NCBI GenBank assembly: GCA_041675025.1
Contig: JBAYUS010000002.1
Span: 109,298 to 173,297 of the forward strand
DNA: 64,000 bases
Source: CAJBLF01 sp041675025
GTDB taxonomy: Bacteria; Patescibacteriota; Gracilibacteria; Absconditabacterales; Absconditicoccaceae
Direction of reading: 5' to 3'
The position numbers and the translations under genes are program-made. Shown piece after piece: positions 42,278-53,201 of the stretch (its first letter is position 1; every line of letters starts with the position of its first letter). The notes below the pieces were generated by a model that saw nothing but the letters and a program-made list of their open reading frames with translations, did no database searches and was not told where the DNA came from.

Positions 42278-42316
42278 AACAAACTATTTAGTGATAAATT
42301 TTTGATGTAGAGTGTT

Positions 42317-42328
42317 GATATATCAATA
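42317..42328. promoter_or_regulatory. 12-bp palindrome in ftsK/sigma divergent region
   Basis: TTGATATATCAA lies about 40 bp upstream of ftsK. It might be an operator. Weak evidence. Confidence 0.25.
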
Positions 42329-42421
42329 GATATAATACATTTTATTACGCTTTTGTATAGGTTTTTCAATGCAAAATCTTCGTCAAAAAAAGAATTATCG
42401 CCTTAATGTCTATAGTATCTA

Positions 42422-42449
42422 TTGACATTTATGCTAATATACCTATATT
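42422..42449 (+). promoter_or_regulatory. Promoter of sigma factor gene
   Basis: Consensus TTGACA, 16 nt, TATATT, 34 bp before ATG 42484. Confidence 0.65.
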
Positions 42450-42483
42450 TATAGGCACTTTAATTTACAAAAAAACGAGAATT

Positions 42484-43371
42484 ATGGCAAAAAATAATGG
42501 TATGAGACAATTGAAAATAACGAAAAGCGTTACTGTCCGTGATGAAAATTTTGATAAATATCTATCAGAAATGTGAAAGATAGAACTAATCGATGCCTTA
42601 GAAGAAGTAGAATTAACACAAAAAATAAAAGATTGAGACCAGCAGGCTTTGGAAAAACTTGTCAAATCCAACTTGAGATTTGTTGTTTCTGTAGCTAAAC
42701 AATATCAAAACCAATGAATGTTCCTTCCTGATCTTGTCAACGAAGGAAATCTTTGACTCATCAAAGCAGCATCCAAATTTGATGAAACAAGATGATTTAA
42801 ATTTATCTCGTATGCAGTTTGGTGGATCAGACAAGCTATCTTATCAGCACTTGCTGACAAAGGAAGAATAGTCAGACTCCCTCTCAATCAGGTCAATACA
42901 CTTAGTAAATATAATAAAACATTTTCTCAATTAGAACAAGAACTTGAAAGAGATCCTACTGAGCAAGAAATTGCTGAAATCATGGAAGAAGAACCAAATT
43001 TTATGAACAATTTGAGATGATCTACTATGAGACCTGCTTCCTTGGATCAATCAATTGCTGGATTTAATGACTCTGATGATATGACACTTATGGATTTACT
43101 TGGAACTCCTCCAGAAGAAGATACTGATAAATGACTTAATATAGAATCACTCAAAAAGGAAATAAAATTAGTACTTACTCAACTTAGCATTAGAGAAGGT
43201 GAAATTGTAAGATTATTTTTTGGAATAGATGAAAATCATGAATGGACACTCGAAGAAATAGGGAAAAAATTTGAACTTACACCAGAAAGAGTAAGACAAA
43301 TCAAAGAAAGAGGACTTAGAAGATTAAGACATAGATCGCATCATGGAAAACTCAGAGAATATCTTGGATAA
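42484..43371 (+). CDS. rpoD: RNA polymerase sigma factor, primary (sigma-70/RpoD) type
   Basis: 295 residues. A short start is followed by region 1.2-like (YLSEMGKIELIDALEE) and regions 2.1-2.4, with LVKSNLRFVVSVAKQYQNQG, LVNEGNLGLIKAASKFD and RGFKFISYAVWWIRQAI. Region 3 (GRIVRLPLNQ) and region 4 (LREGEIVRLFFG, TLEEIGKKFELTPERVRQIKERGLRRLR) complete it. No 1.1 region. It directs polymerase to -35/-10 promoters such as those noted here. At least nine glycines are TGA, including some in invariant motifs, so the standard code would give no recognisable gene. Confidence 0.92.
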
Positions 43372-43380
43372 AAAAAACCT

Positions 43381-43445
43381 GTCATCCTGAGCTTGTCGAA
43401 GGATATCGTGAACACTATATTCTTCACTAAATCGTTCAGAATGAC
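43381..43445. repeat. GTCATCCTGAGC-type dispersed hairpin repeat
   Basis: GTCATCCTGAGCTTGTCGAAGG and GTTCAGAATGACAC ends, 10 bp after the sigma gene. This is a repeat type found across many bacteria. Confidence 0.7.
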
Positions 43446-43524
43446 ACATAATTTTACTTGAAAGCAAAAGGGGTTTGTATAATATCAAGCTCCTTTTTTT
43501 ATGCTGAAAAAATATTCTTATAAA

Positions 43525-43592
43525 GTCATTGCGAGGAACGAAGCAATCTAGTAATGGATTGCCACACCTCATTTCATTTGGTTCGCAATGAC
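43525..43592. repeat. CATTGCGAG-type dispersed hairpin repeat
   Basis: GTCATTGCGAGGAACGAAGC and GGTTCGCAATGAC ends. Fifth copy in the window, just upstream of leuS. Confidence 0.75.
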
Positions 43593-43623
43593 ATCTTCAA
43601 CATTTAACATTTAATTTCACGAA

Positions 43624-46293
43624 ATGGAGCTTAAAGACATAAGCAAAAAACGACAAAAAAAATGGAAAGATACTGATCTCTACAAGGTCAAAGAAGATAT
43701 TTCTAAACCAAAATTTTATATTCTGGATATGTTCCCGTACCCCTCAGGATCGGCATTACATGTAGGACATCCAAAAGGATATATTGCTACCGATTGTCTT
43801 GCTAGAAAAAAAATGCTCGAAGGATTCAATGTTTTGCATCCTATGGGATTTGATACCTTTGGACTTGGGACAGAACAATATGCAATTGAACACAAAATGA
43901 AACCACAATTAGTCTCTAAACAAAATATAGAAAAATTTATCAGTCAATTGGAAAACTTTGGTACTACCTATGATCGAAGCAGATCAGTAAATACTGCTGA
44001 TCCGAAATATTTCAAACGAACACAACGAGTATTTTTGCAAATGTATAATCATTATTACGATGAGAAATTATGAAAAGCGATGCCTATTGCTTCGCTCAAG
44101 TTACAAGTTGAAAGTTGAAAGTTGAAAGTTCCGGAATGATTAACTACAGAACAATTTTTAAATTCACAACGTCTTGCTTATGTTGATTATAAGCCGATAA
44201 ATCGATGTCCAAAATGTATGACAGGATTGGCCAACGAAGATCTTGATGATGGAAAATGTGAAAGATGTGGAAGTGAAGTAGAACAGAAACCGATGAGGCA
44301 ACGAGTATTGAGAATTACAAAATACGCAGATAGATTATTGAAATGATTAGATACTCTTCAACGAGATGAGTCTATGAAAGACCTGGAAAGAAATTGGATT
44401 GGGAAATCAGAATGAACAGAGTTTGATATGCAGATTGATTGAATGGATGCTAAATTCAGTGTCTACACTACGCGTATCGATACTGTTTTTGGAATGTCCT
44501 TTGTCGCTATCGCACCAGAACATCCGCTTGTGGAAAAAATAACTACAACTGAAAATAAAACTCAAGTAGAAACATATAAAGAAGCTGCTAATAAGAAAAG
44601 TCAGTTGGAAAGGACTGAATTACAGAAAGATAAAACAGGAGTTTTTTGTGGAGCCTATGCAATCAATCCGTTCAATGGTGAAAAAGTAAAAATATTTGTC
44701 GCTGATTATGTCTTGGCAAATTATGGTACAGGAGTCGTAATGGCAGTGCCTGCGCATGATGAAAGAGATTTTGAATTCGCAAAAAAATATGATTTACCTA
44801 TCAAATGTATTATTAAACCAAATATTTGACCAATATATGTAAGAACCACAAATAAAATTTTTTCAGAACAAGATAATAAAGATCGACAAAAAGAAGTTGC
44901 AGAAAATTTTGTTAAATATTCACAAGATGTTTTAGATTGAAAAGAATGCTATACTTATAAATGAATACTTATTAATTCATGAGAATTTAGTGAATTAGAA
45001 AGTGATGAAGCGATTACACAAATGCAAGTATGGTTGGAAAAAAAGTGAATATGATGAGTAAAAATAAATTATAAAATGCAAGATCGAGTATTTTCTAGAC
45101 AAAGATATCGAGGTGAACCATTTCCTATCCTTCGGATAAATGAAGAATGAAAAATGAAGAATGAAGAATGAAATGAAATAATTCCACTTGATGAAAAAGA
45201 TCTACCGTTGGAATTGCCAGATGTAGAAAATTATGCACCGACAGGAACGGTAGAATGACCACTTGCGAACATTACAGATTGGGTGAATGTAACATTGAAA
45301 GATGGCAGGAAAGTAAAACGTGAAACAAATACCATGCCAGGTCGGGCAGGGAGTTCTCGATACTGGCTCAGATATATGGATCCAAACAATACAGAAGCAT
45401 TGGTAGGAAAAGATAAGGAAAAATATCGAGGGAGTGTAGACGTATATGTCGGAGGTGCAGAGCACATTACGAGACATATGATCTATGGAAGATTTTGGCA
45501 GAAATTCTTGTTTGATATCGGAACACTTACGCATGAAGAACCGTTTCAAGAATATCATTCTGTGGGACTTATCATGGGAGAAGATGGAAGAAAAATGTCG
45601 AAGAGACGATGAAATGTAGTCAATCCTGATGATATCATCAACGAGTTTGGAACTGATGTCTTGAGAGCCTATGAAATGTTTATGGGACCATTCGACCAAT
45701 CAATTGCATGGAGCACCAATGGGATAAAGGGTATAAAAAAGTTTCTGGAGAAAATAATAGCACTTAAAGACAAAATTGAGAACAAGGAGCAAAGAGCAAG
45801 AAACAAAGAACCTGGAACTTGAAACCTGGAACCTGTGACCCTTACAATAGTAAACCAGACGATAAAAAAAGTCTGAGAAGATATCGACGCGTTTAGATTT
45901 AATACGGGGGTTTCACAGCTCATGATCCTCGTAAACCACTTAACGGATTGTACAACTATCAGTAAAAAAACATTTGAAGATTTAGTGATTTTAGTCTCAC
46001 CTTTTGCACCACATCTCGCAGAAGAATTACGAGAGCAATTGGGTAACGACTACTCAGTATTCACGAAAGCAGTATGGCCAAAATATGATGAAAAATGCCT
46101 TGTCGCCGATACCGTAACCATCGCTGTACAAGTAAATGGTAAGGTTAGAGGAACAATTACTATCAGTAAAGAAGCTGAAGAAAGTGAAGTTATGAAGTTC
46201 GCAAAAGCTGATGAAAAAATAGCGCAACGAATTGTTGATGAACCAAAAAAAGTGATTTATGTGAAAGGAAAGATTTTAAATATTGTGATTTAG
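43624..46293 (+). CDS. leuS: Leucyl-tRNA synthetase with repeat-derived inserts
   Basis: 889 residues. HIGH lies in PYPSGSALHVGHPKGY (about 38-53) and KMSKS in EDGRKMSKRRGNVVNPDD (KMSK about 657-660). The zinc-knuckle-like CPKCMTGLANED...CERCGSE and an editing domain (TTRIDTVFGMSFVAIAPEHP, AVPAHDERDFEFA) are also present. Three segments are made of words that elsewhere fill intergenic DNA: about residues 158-172 (44097-44137, LQVESGKLKVPEG), 506-517 (45139-45172, GKMKNEEGNE) and 719-740 (45778-45842, NKEQRARNKEPGTGNLEP). They keep the frame. The normal Zn-binding segment before PLDEKDLP appears replaced. Confidence 0.9.
44097..44137. repeat. GTTGAAAGTTGAAAGTT repeat inside leuS
   Basis: Three near-tandem copies of TTGAAAG, of the type that occurs between genes as AACTTTCAACTTGTAACC (15935-15970). 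In frame. Confidence 0.65.
45139..45172. repeat. GAAGAATGAAAAATGAAGAATG repeat inside leuS
   Basis: The same AATGAAAAATGAA words as the dispersed arm at 30233, here translated as GKMKNEEGNE. In frame. Confidence 0.65.
45778..45842. repeat. GGAGCAAAGAGCAAG...CCTGGAACCTG repeat inside leuS
   Basis: The same word types as intergenic 15885-15970 and 28890-28975 (GGAGCAAGGAG, AACCTGTAAC). In frame. Confidence 0.65.
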
Positions 46294-46297
46294 CTTG

Positions 46298-46804
46298 ATG
46301 AATAAATTAGAAGACATGCAACAATATATAAAACAATTATCCAACGAAGAACTTTGGCTATTTTACGCTAATTATCAAAAAGAATTAAAATTAAGAGAAT
46401 TAGTAAGAACCAACAATATTGTGTGAGAAAGATGAGAATTTTTAACAATAGAAACTTATAATAAAAACACATCATTACCAAATTTACAAGCAGCTCCCGA
46501 AGGAACACAAAATATTGATGTTATAAGTAGAAAATGAGAAAGATATAGTATTAAAACAATAACAGAGCCATGAAGCACAACGTGAGTATTTTACGGTTGT
46601 TGAAATCTAGAAGATAAACAAATTCCAGAGAAAAAATTTGAATATGCTGTAATTGTAAGAATTGATAAAGACTTTCAATTAAAAGATATGATTGAATTAA
46701 ATCGAGAACAATTCTTAAAATTTAGGAAGTGGCATAAAACCATGAGAGCATGGAATCTTTCATTAACAAAAAACTTATTACAAGAAGCTAAAAAAATTAT
46801 ATAG
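46298..46804 (+). CDS. PD-(D/E)XK nuclease-like protein
   Basis: 168 residues, starting 5 nt after the leuS stop. The middle has GERGEFLTIETYNKNTS, then NIDVISRKGERYSIKTIT, with the D...xIK spacing of restriction-fold nucleases. A C-terminal helical part follows (FLKFRKWHKTMRAWN). It resembles the Holliday-junction or restriction-type 'VDALSRDGERYEIK' families I know, but without a search this stays a family-level call. A single gene, not part of a visible R-M pair. Confidence 0.6.
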
Positions 46805-46828
46805 TATTTTATCTATTTGAATTATTTT

Positions 46829-47977
46829 ATGGTTGAAGCAAAAGATTATAATGCATTATCAATCGAAAAACATTTGGAATATAAATGAAAGTTGTGAACA
46901 TATTCTAAAGTGCCATTGAAAGATAAAGAAGACCTCTCAATCTATTATACACCTGGCGTTGCTCAGCCTTGTAAAGAGATTGCGAAAGATCCAGAAAAAG
47001 CGTATGATTATACACGAAAAGGAAATACGGTTGCTATCGTAAGTGATGGATCAGCTGTTTTGTGATTGGGGAATATTTGATGAATTGCTGGCTTGCCGGT
47101 AATGGAAGGAAAAGCAATTTTGTTTAAAGAATTCGGTTGAATAGACGCGATTCCATTGGTGCTTAATACCCAAGATCCTGACGAAGTGATTCGTGTCGTA
47201 GAAGCTATTTCACCGACATTCGGATGAATTAATCTGGAAGATATCAGTGCACCAAATTGTTTTTATATCGAAGAGGAATTGAAAAAAAGATTATCAATTC
47301 CCGTATTTCATGATGATCAACATGGAACTGCTATCGTAGTTCTTGCCTGACTTATCAATGCATTGAAGTTGGCGAAGAAAGAATTCGCTACGGTGAAAAT
47401 AGTCATCTCGTGATCTGGTGCCGCAGGGACAGCTATCGCGAAATTGTTGCATGAATATGGAGCAAAAAATATCGTCATGACAGACTCTAAATGAGCAATC
47501 TATCTCGGAAGAGACAATATGAATAAATATAAAGACGAAATCGCTGCGTACAATATCAACAATGAACAATGACAACTCAAAGATATTATCAAGAATGCTG
47601 ATGTATTTATCGGTGTCAGCCAACCAAATCTTTTGCTTGGAGAAGACATCAAAACTATGGCTTCACAACCGATTATTTTTGCTATGGCCAATCCTAATCC
47701 AGAAGTCATTCTAGAAGAAGCGGAGAAATGAAATGTATTTATTTATGCAACAGGAAGAAGCGATTATCCCAATCAGATAAATAATTTATTAGCATTTCCT
47801 GGTATCTTTAAGTGAGCATTGAAATGGAGAAAAACAGCTATTACGGCTGCACATAAATTGGCGGCTGCAGAAGTCTTGGCGAATAGTGTTGACAATGTCG
47901 GGGTATACAATATTATTCCCTCTCCTTTGGATAGATTACTAGCAGACAAGATATCTGAAGCTATGAAAAATATTTAG
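46829..47977 (+). CDS. maeB: NAD(P)-dependent malic enzyme
   Basis: 382 residues, the short bacterial form. Signatures: IYYTPGVAQPCKEIA near 45-60, TVAIVSDGSAVLGLGN, GKAILFKEFGGIDAIP, ISAPNCFYIEEELKKRLSIPVFHDDQHGTA, the dinucleotide site VISGSGAAGTAIAKLL, and GVSQPNLL plus ATGRSDYPNQ. It converts malate to pyruvate and CO2. Many glycines in the motifs are TGA. With PduL and the pyruvate kinase-like protein it suggests a reduced pyruvate/acetyl-CoA metabolism. The PTA domain of large MaeB is absent. Confidence 0.92.
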
Positions 47978-47998
47978 TTTTTATTATATTGGAATACT

Positions 47999-48763
47999 AT
48001 GAAACCGTGAAAATGAACAGTTATTATAACTTGATGATCAAGCTGAATATGAGCATGATTTGCGAGAGAATTTGCTGAACAATGATATGATTTATTGCTC
48101 GTTGCTAGAGAAAAAAATCAAATGGATACCTTTGTAAAATATCTAAAAGTACTCTTTCCTGTAAAGATTTCTACGATGCTTTTGGATTTGTCTGACAAAA
48201 ATCAGATTAAACAACTTGAAGCACAAGTAAGAAAAACCAGTGATTTAGAAATATTGGTAAACTGCGCTGGGTATGGTATCAACAAGGATTTTATCGCTGA
48301 AGATATCGAGAGACGAGAAGATATGGTGACTGTCCATGACTTAGCAGCTATGAGACTTACCTACCAAGCATTGAAAATTATGAAAAAAAGAAAACACGGA
48401 AATATTATCCATGTCTCGTCGTTAGCATCAATGTTGGCATTAGGAAATAATCCTATATATGCAGCCAGCAAAATATTTTTAAATAGTTTTTCACAGAACT
48501 TATATCGAATATATAAAGATTATGGTATCTATATACAATCACTTTGCCCAGGATTCACCGCGACAAATTTTGCTAAGAGCTGAGGATATGCCAACAAGTC
48601 TAGAACTATGAAGGTCGAACAAGTAGTAAGCGCAAGTCTCTCTTGTATGAGAAGAAAAAAATTACTCTGTATCCCATGACGAAAAAATAAACTTCTTTTG
48701 ATGATCTATCATATGCTTCCAAGAGCATGGTCACATATTATTTTCAATCACATAAAACACTAA
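47999..48763 (+). CDS. Short-chain dehydrogenase/reductase (SDR)
   Basis: 254 residues. The nucleotide motif is TGGSSGIGAG, in which five glycines (three in the conserved GxxxGxG) are TGA. NCAGYG, SSLASML and the catalytic YAASK follow in order, then PGFTATNF. SDR of unknown substrate, classical type; similar enzymes act on lipids or 3-oxoacyl groups. It starts 21 bp after the malic enzyme stop. The stop overlaps by four bases the convergent L,D-transpeptidase stop. Confidence 0.9.
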
Positions 48764-49683
48764 TCTACTATCAATACCTGTGGCGCATTTGCCGTTAATG
48801 AATCACACAATTGCGTCTTGATGATATCTAATTTATGATGCTGAGAACTATACACCATATCTATGGTTGGCGCTGTTACTAAGTATGAAAGCACTTCCGC
48901 ATACAATCACGGTATCCTACAACATCCATGAGATTTTTGAGTTGAAGAAACTTTTCATTGATGAATAAAAACATTATTTACAACATGCAGCGCATAAGGC
49001 ATAGCTGCATTTTTATATTTCTTGGATCTTTTATTTGTTACTCTATAGTCTACGCGAAACAGTCATCTCGACGTAGATTTTCCTCTACCTATCGTTGCAT
49101 ACGTAGCAAGCGTCAGTTTTCCTTTTTTGTAATATAGTAATGCATGCTGTCCATTTTTTTGCTTCATAACTATAATCATGGTGTCATCTACTTTTATAGT
49201 ATCACGGTATTTAGCGAATCTTTCATCTTGAAGCAATCACTCAAGCGTATGGGAAACAAGTGTATCGAGCTCATCATAAATAAGTGGAAAACGTATATGT
49301 TCAAATTTATCTATACCTAAATCTCCTGATTTTTTGAGTGAGTTAGGAATAGTGTCATTATTATATTTTTTTAAAATATTATTATACTGATCATATCACA
49401 GATATCCCCCTATATGTTTATTGATATGTAATTTGACGAATGGTGTCTCTTTCATATCTTCCCATGATCTAGAAAAAACCACTGGGCAATTGACATCCAA
49501 AGACATTGTACTAATCTCTTGCAAATTTTTTTGTGATATTTCAAAATCACAATATGGAGATGTAATTTCTTCTTGCGATTGTAGTGTTGTATATAAATTA
49601 TCGGCAGTTTCATTTTTATGATGGGAACCTTCTGGCGATTGTAACAACAAAGCTCATGCTAATAAAAACCTTTTATAGTCCAT
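48760..49683 (-). CDS. L,D-transpeptidase (YkuD fold)
   Basis: 307 residues with an N-terminal signal-like stretch (YKRFLLAGALLL). The catalytic domain is C-terminal: KNGQHALLYYKKGKLTL, TSRGLFRVDYR, HVVNNVFIHQGK, and the active motif KSHGCCRIP at about 250-258. It cross-links peptidoglycan stem peptides or attaches proteins to the wall. The region before it (30-180) has no clear domain. ATG 49683 is used. Confidence 0.82.
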
Positions 49684-49828
49684 CTAATATTTTCGTATAA
49701 AATATCTATTTTTTTCTTTCTTTTTGTTGGATATCAACTATATCTTTTTTTTTGGGAAAGGCAATAGATAGAGAATGCGTTTTTTTATGGTTGAAAACAC
49801 TAGGTAATCCCATACAACCAGTGGACAT

Positions 49829-49913
49829 GGAAAGCTGGCAGAGTGGTCGATCGCGCACCCTTGGAAAGGGTGTGTACCGCAAGGTACCGGGGGTTCGAAT
49901 CCCCCGCTTTCCG
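49829..49913 (+). tRNA. tRNA-Ser (anticodon GGA)
   Basis: Acceptor GGAAAGC pairs with GCTTTCC, discriminator G. The long variable arm of class II tRNAs is present (TGTGTACCGCAAGGTACCGG region), the anticodon loop is TTGGAAA (anticodon GGA), and the T-arm is GGGGGTTCGAATCCCCC. No CCA is encoded. Confidence 0.92.
49898..49913. repeat. tRNA 3' end, copy in the gene
   Basis: AATCCCCCGCTTTCCG, also present at 49969-49984. Confidence 0.8.
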
Positions 49914-49968
49914 ATGTAATAAAACTAACATGTTATATATAGGGCGCCCGCCATGGCGGGTAAATTCT

Positions 49969-49984
49969 AATCCCCCGCTTTCCG
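49969..49984. repeat. Duplicated tRNA-Ser 3' end (attachment-site-like)
   Basis: A 16-bp exact copy of the tRNA end, 55 bp downstream, preceded by a CCCGCCATGGCGGG hairpin and followed by T-rich sequence. Duplicated tRNA ends are the usual sign of an att site. No integrase is seen. Confidence 0.6.
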
Positions 49985-50009
49985 TATTTTTTTAACTATA
50001 CTATACACA

Positions 50010-50471
50010 ATGAATATCCTCTATGTTTGTATATGAAATATTTTTCGTAGTATGTCTGCAGAATATCTCACCAAAAAATATCTTACCGATAATGGTATAG
50101 AAAATATATTAGTAAGTTCTGTATGAACTACAGCAAGACCAGAAATACCATTTTCTCGAACTCTGGAAAGATTAGAATTTTATGGTTGCGATGTCTCACA
50201 CCACCAACAAAGAAAAATATCACCTGAAATATTGGCAGAGCAAGATCTTATTATCTGTATGTCAGAACATCATAGAAAAACTGTAAATGCTTTATGATTT
50301 GAAGCGGTATTGTTTAATGAAATAGCATATAACAAAACTGAAGATCTCTTGGATGACACTGAATATATGCAGATTAACGGCCCAGATATCGAGATTGATG
50401 AATATGTAAAAACAATTATTGATTATATTCATGAAGCTATTCCGTTCATTGTAAAAAACATTGTAAAATAA
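50010..50471 (+). CDS. Low-molecular-weight protein tyrosine phosphatase-like
   Basis: 153 residues. The P-loop is VCIGNIFRSMSAE, with Cys7, a TGA Gly and Arg13, as in CxGNxxRS phosphatases and arsenate reductases. DLIICMSEHH follows as the later family motif. The catalytic Asp-Pro loop near the C-terminus is not clear (NGPDIEIDEY). Activity is likely but not certain. A strong terminator follows. Confidence 0.85.
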
Positions 50472-50474
50472 TAT

Positions 50475-50516
50475 ACTGAAAAAAACCACAGCGAGGTAGC
50501 CATGGTTTTTTTCAGT
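50475..50516. terminator. Bidirectional intrinsic terminator
   Basis: ACTGAAAAAAACCA and TGGTTTTTTTCAGT stem between convergent genes. Confidence 0.85.
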
Positions 50517-50524
50517 ATTTTTTA

Positions 50525-50713
50525 TTAATTTGCTGTATCTTCTTTTGCTTCTTGTGCACTATCTAATATATCCTCCTGTACGTCTTGAATATCTTCTGAT
50601 ACTTCTTGTTGTGTATTGTTGTATACATTTCTGACAGCATCTCTATAGAAATAGAGAATTCCTCAAGCTATAAGAATTACAATAACTAGAACAGTAATAA
50701 TTGTTTTTTTCAT
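50525..50713 (-). CDS. Small single-pass membrane protein (62 aa)
   Basis: MKKTIITVLVIVILIAGGILYF is a membrane anchor or signal. The remaining about 40 residues are acidic (EVSEDIQDVQEDILDSAQEA). Family unknown. Confidence 0.6.
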
Positions 50714-50791
50714 GAGAATTATATTTAATAATAAAATTAATATAGATTATATCTATTAGAACTAACTAATCAATGGAGTAAAATTATATAA

Positions 50792-51652
50792 TTATTCTTT
50801 GTTTGGTTCAAGATAAATAGATTCTATTAATTCTTTTGCTCTTTGAGGTTTGTCATTTACTACAAATAACACATCCATCTTATCCATAAGTTTCAATACA
50901 CTTAAGAATTCTTCATGTTGTCTTTCTCACAATACTGTATCCAAAAGAGAGTCAGCAGATTCTCATGATGTAAGAGATCTTTTTGCTAGTCTTGATGAGA
51001 GATTGAATATAATAGGATCAGGTGGTAATATGTATATTAACACTATTCTACAATCATCATCTATTTCTTTTAATTTCTCTGATACTTGGAAAATAGTTTC
51101 TGGATTTTCTTCTATCACGAATGCTTTGTTGTCTTTCATGGTACCCAATATATCATTTTTTCTTATTCCATAATTTCATCTTCCTGGTCTATTTGTTGTA
51201 GAAAGAAAATCTCCATTGTCTTTTGATTTTTGAAACTGTTCTTCATTCAAAAAATTGTAATGCACTCCTTCAGTTTCATTTTGTCTTTGGGCTCTTGTCG
51301 TTGTATTGATTACCATTTTTACTTCAGACAACATTTCTTTTACCGTGTTTTTTCATGAAGCTCCTGGTCCACAGATACCCATAATGGTTTTTCATTTTTT
51401 TTCTTTTTCTATGATTTTACTATATGTTATATCTTCAAATGCCTTTGGTAGATTGTTGTAATTTTCAGCTGGCACATCAATTTTTTGAGCGAACTCTTTG
51501 AGTGAGTCTGATCGTTTTTTATTTGCTTGTTCTATTTGTGCTTTGAATGGTAGTAAAATAGTTAAAATTTCTTCTGGAAACAAATCTTTGTTTTGACCCT
51601 CTAGTATATTGTTATTTGTAGGAGTCTCGTCGAATGTAGGCGCGTTGTTCAT
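50792..51652 (-). CDS. Guanylate-kinase-like protein with N-terminal extension
   Basis: 286 residues. About 88 residues of helix-rich N-terminus precede a P-loop (IMGICGPGASGKNTVKEML). Then come NTTTRAQRQNETEGVHYNFL, which is like the GK GMP-binding RxxRxxExxGxxYxF, and FLSTTNRPGRGNYG. The C-terminus has extra helices (LLDTVLGERQHEEFLSVL). The motif spacing agrees with guanylate kinase, but the N-terminal addition is unusual. It may phosphorylate GMP or serve as a GK-like scaffold. Confidence 0.75.
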
Positions 51653-51728
51653 ACTATTTTAGTAAATGATATAAAATATATGTATATTTATTATACGAGT
51701 AATGTCAATCCTTACTTACCATAATCTA

Positions 51729-51762
51729 AAAAAACCATCCCTGTGTTTTAGGATGGTTTTCC
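51729..51762 (-). terminator. Terminator of cupredoxin gene
   Basis: AAAACCATCC and GGATGGTTTT flank a 10-nt loop; on the minus strand a T tract follows. Confidence 0.8.
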
Positions 51763-51778
51763 ATTATTGTATTATTTC

Positions 51779-52234
51779 TTATTCAGTAACCGTCAATGTC
51801 CCCCAGTGACCGTTTGCTCTATGACCTGGTTTAGAACAGTAGTAAATGAATGTACCTGCCTTATCAGCAGTAAATTCTATCACTGTCTCTTGGTCCAAAG
51901 GTGTTTCACTATGTACATTGAATTCATCAATATTGAAGTCATGCATACCTTTTGTTACCGTAACTTTAATTCTCACAAGCTCTCATTTTTTTACTGTCAT
52001 CTCCTTTATTGAATATTGTGGATGTGGTTTTTCATCAACCATTTCTACAAATGAAGTCATAGTAAATTCTTTTGCTGGTGCGTTTGTAGCTTGTGTTCCT
52101 GTAGTTGTAATTTCAGTTGTGTTTGTATTTTTTTCATTCATCTCTTCAGAATTTTTTCTACCACATCCCGCTAATGCAGAGAGGGTTAGTGCCATAGCAA
52201 CAATTGCGATTGGCATCAAAACTTTTTTGTTCAT
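51779..52234 (-). CDS. Cupredoxin-like lipoprotein
   Basis: 151 residues. A lipobox LSALAGC (Cys24) follows the signal helix. A Thr/Glu-rich linker leads to a plastocyanin/azurin-like domain. His in KGMHDFNI and the C-terminal ligand loop YYCSKPGHRANGHWG supply Cys and His for a type 1 copper site. The methionine ligand is missing, with His or Gly in its place. It is likely anchored outside the membrane and carries electrons or copper. No partner oxidase is in the window. Confidence 0.85.
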
Positions 52235-52337
52235 AATTGTCTATTAAATAGAATATAAAATTTTATTATCCTTTGTAACAAAGGACGTTCATTATATGTA
52301 TGGTACATATACAATCGATGAGATAATATCTGTACGG

Positions 52338-53201
52338 TTAATTGTTTTTCCATCCTTCAAATTTTCGTCCTATACCCGCAGTTATAATAGCGATACATGC
52401 ACCTAATGTCCATAGTATATTAGTTGCATATACAGGATCTACATCTATTCTTTTGAGGATAATACCTATAAATGCTCGGATAACAACAAGAGCAAAGATA
52501 ATATTATTAGTCTTTTTTAAGCTTCGAATCGTAATTATTGTAGCTATAATAATAACAAGATTTGTTCGGAAGATATCTGATAATCCAAACATATTCCATT
52601 CATAATGGACAAGTACAGCGCTAGCGTTTGCTATAGTAGCCACTGAGATTCGTCATAAATATATACTAAATGGAACCTGTACCAAATATTTGTTTCATAG
52701 ACTTCCTAATTTTTTTCCTAGTTGGATCTTGTTTGCGATAACTATCAATATACCTAAAAATACGAGCATAATAATTATTGATAGAAGTACATATTGATAT
52801 TGTCGAGCAAACATTCGTCAAATATTAGCTGCACATGAAAGCAAAAACCAGATTCATATTTTTTTGGTAATTCCTGTGCTTTGTTTTTTATAGAAATCTA
52901 CTGCTTGCCAGATTACGAATACAAAAAGCCAAAGATAAATAACTCCCCAAATAGAAAACGTAAGTCCTGCTGGAGTGAAAAGATTTGGATATAAATCTGC
53001 CAATGCTCATGTCGTCATTCCACCAAGAGGTAAACTAACAGCTAGGTAATTTACTATCAATACTGCGATGAAAGCGATAATATTCCCGATAGATAAAAGA
53101 CCAAGCCATGAGGATTTTTTTGATTTACTTACTACCTTTACTGGTAACTTTTTCTTTGCTACTATTTTTTTAGTAGCCTTTTTCTTAATGGTTTTTTTCA
53201 T
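52338..53201 (-). CDS. Tryptophan-rich sensory (TspO/MBR-type) membrane protein
   Basis: 287 residues. The N-terminus is basic (KKTIKKKATKKIVAKKK), then VNYLAVSLPLGGMTTG and LFTPAGLTFSVWGVIYLWL, the signature of TspO-like 'tryptophan-rich sensory' proteins, and about seven more helices. It is longer than classical TspO, as in the large bacterial group. Ligand unknown. The start overlaps the stop of the upstream gene by one base (TAATG), so the two are translationally coupled. Confidence 0.78.
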
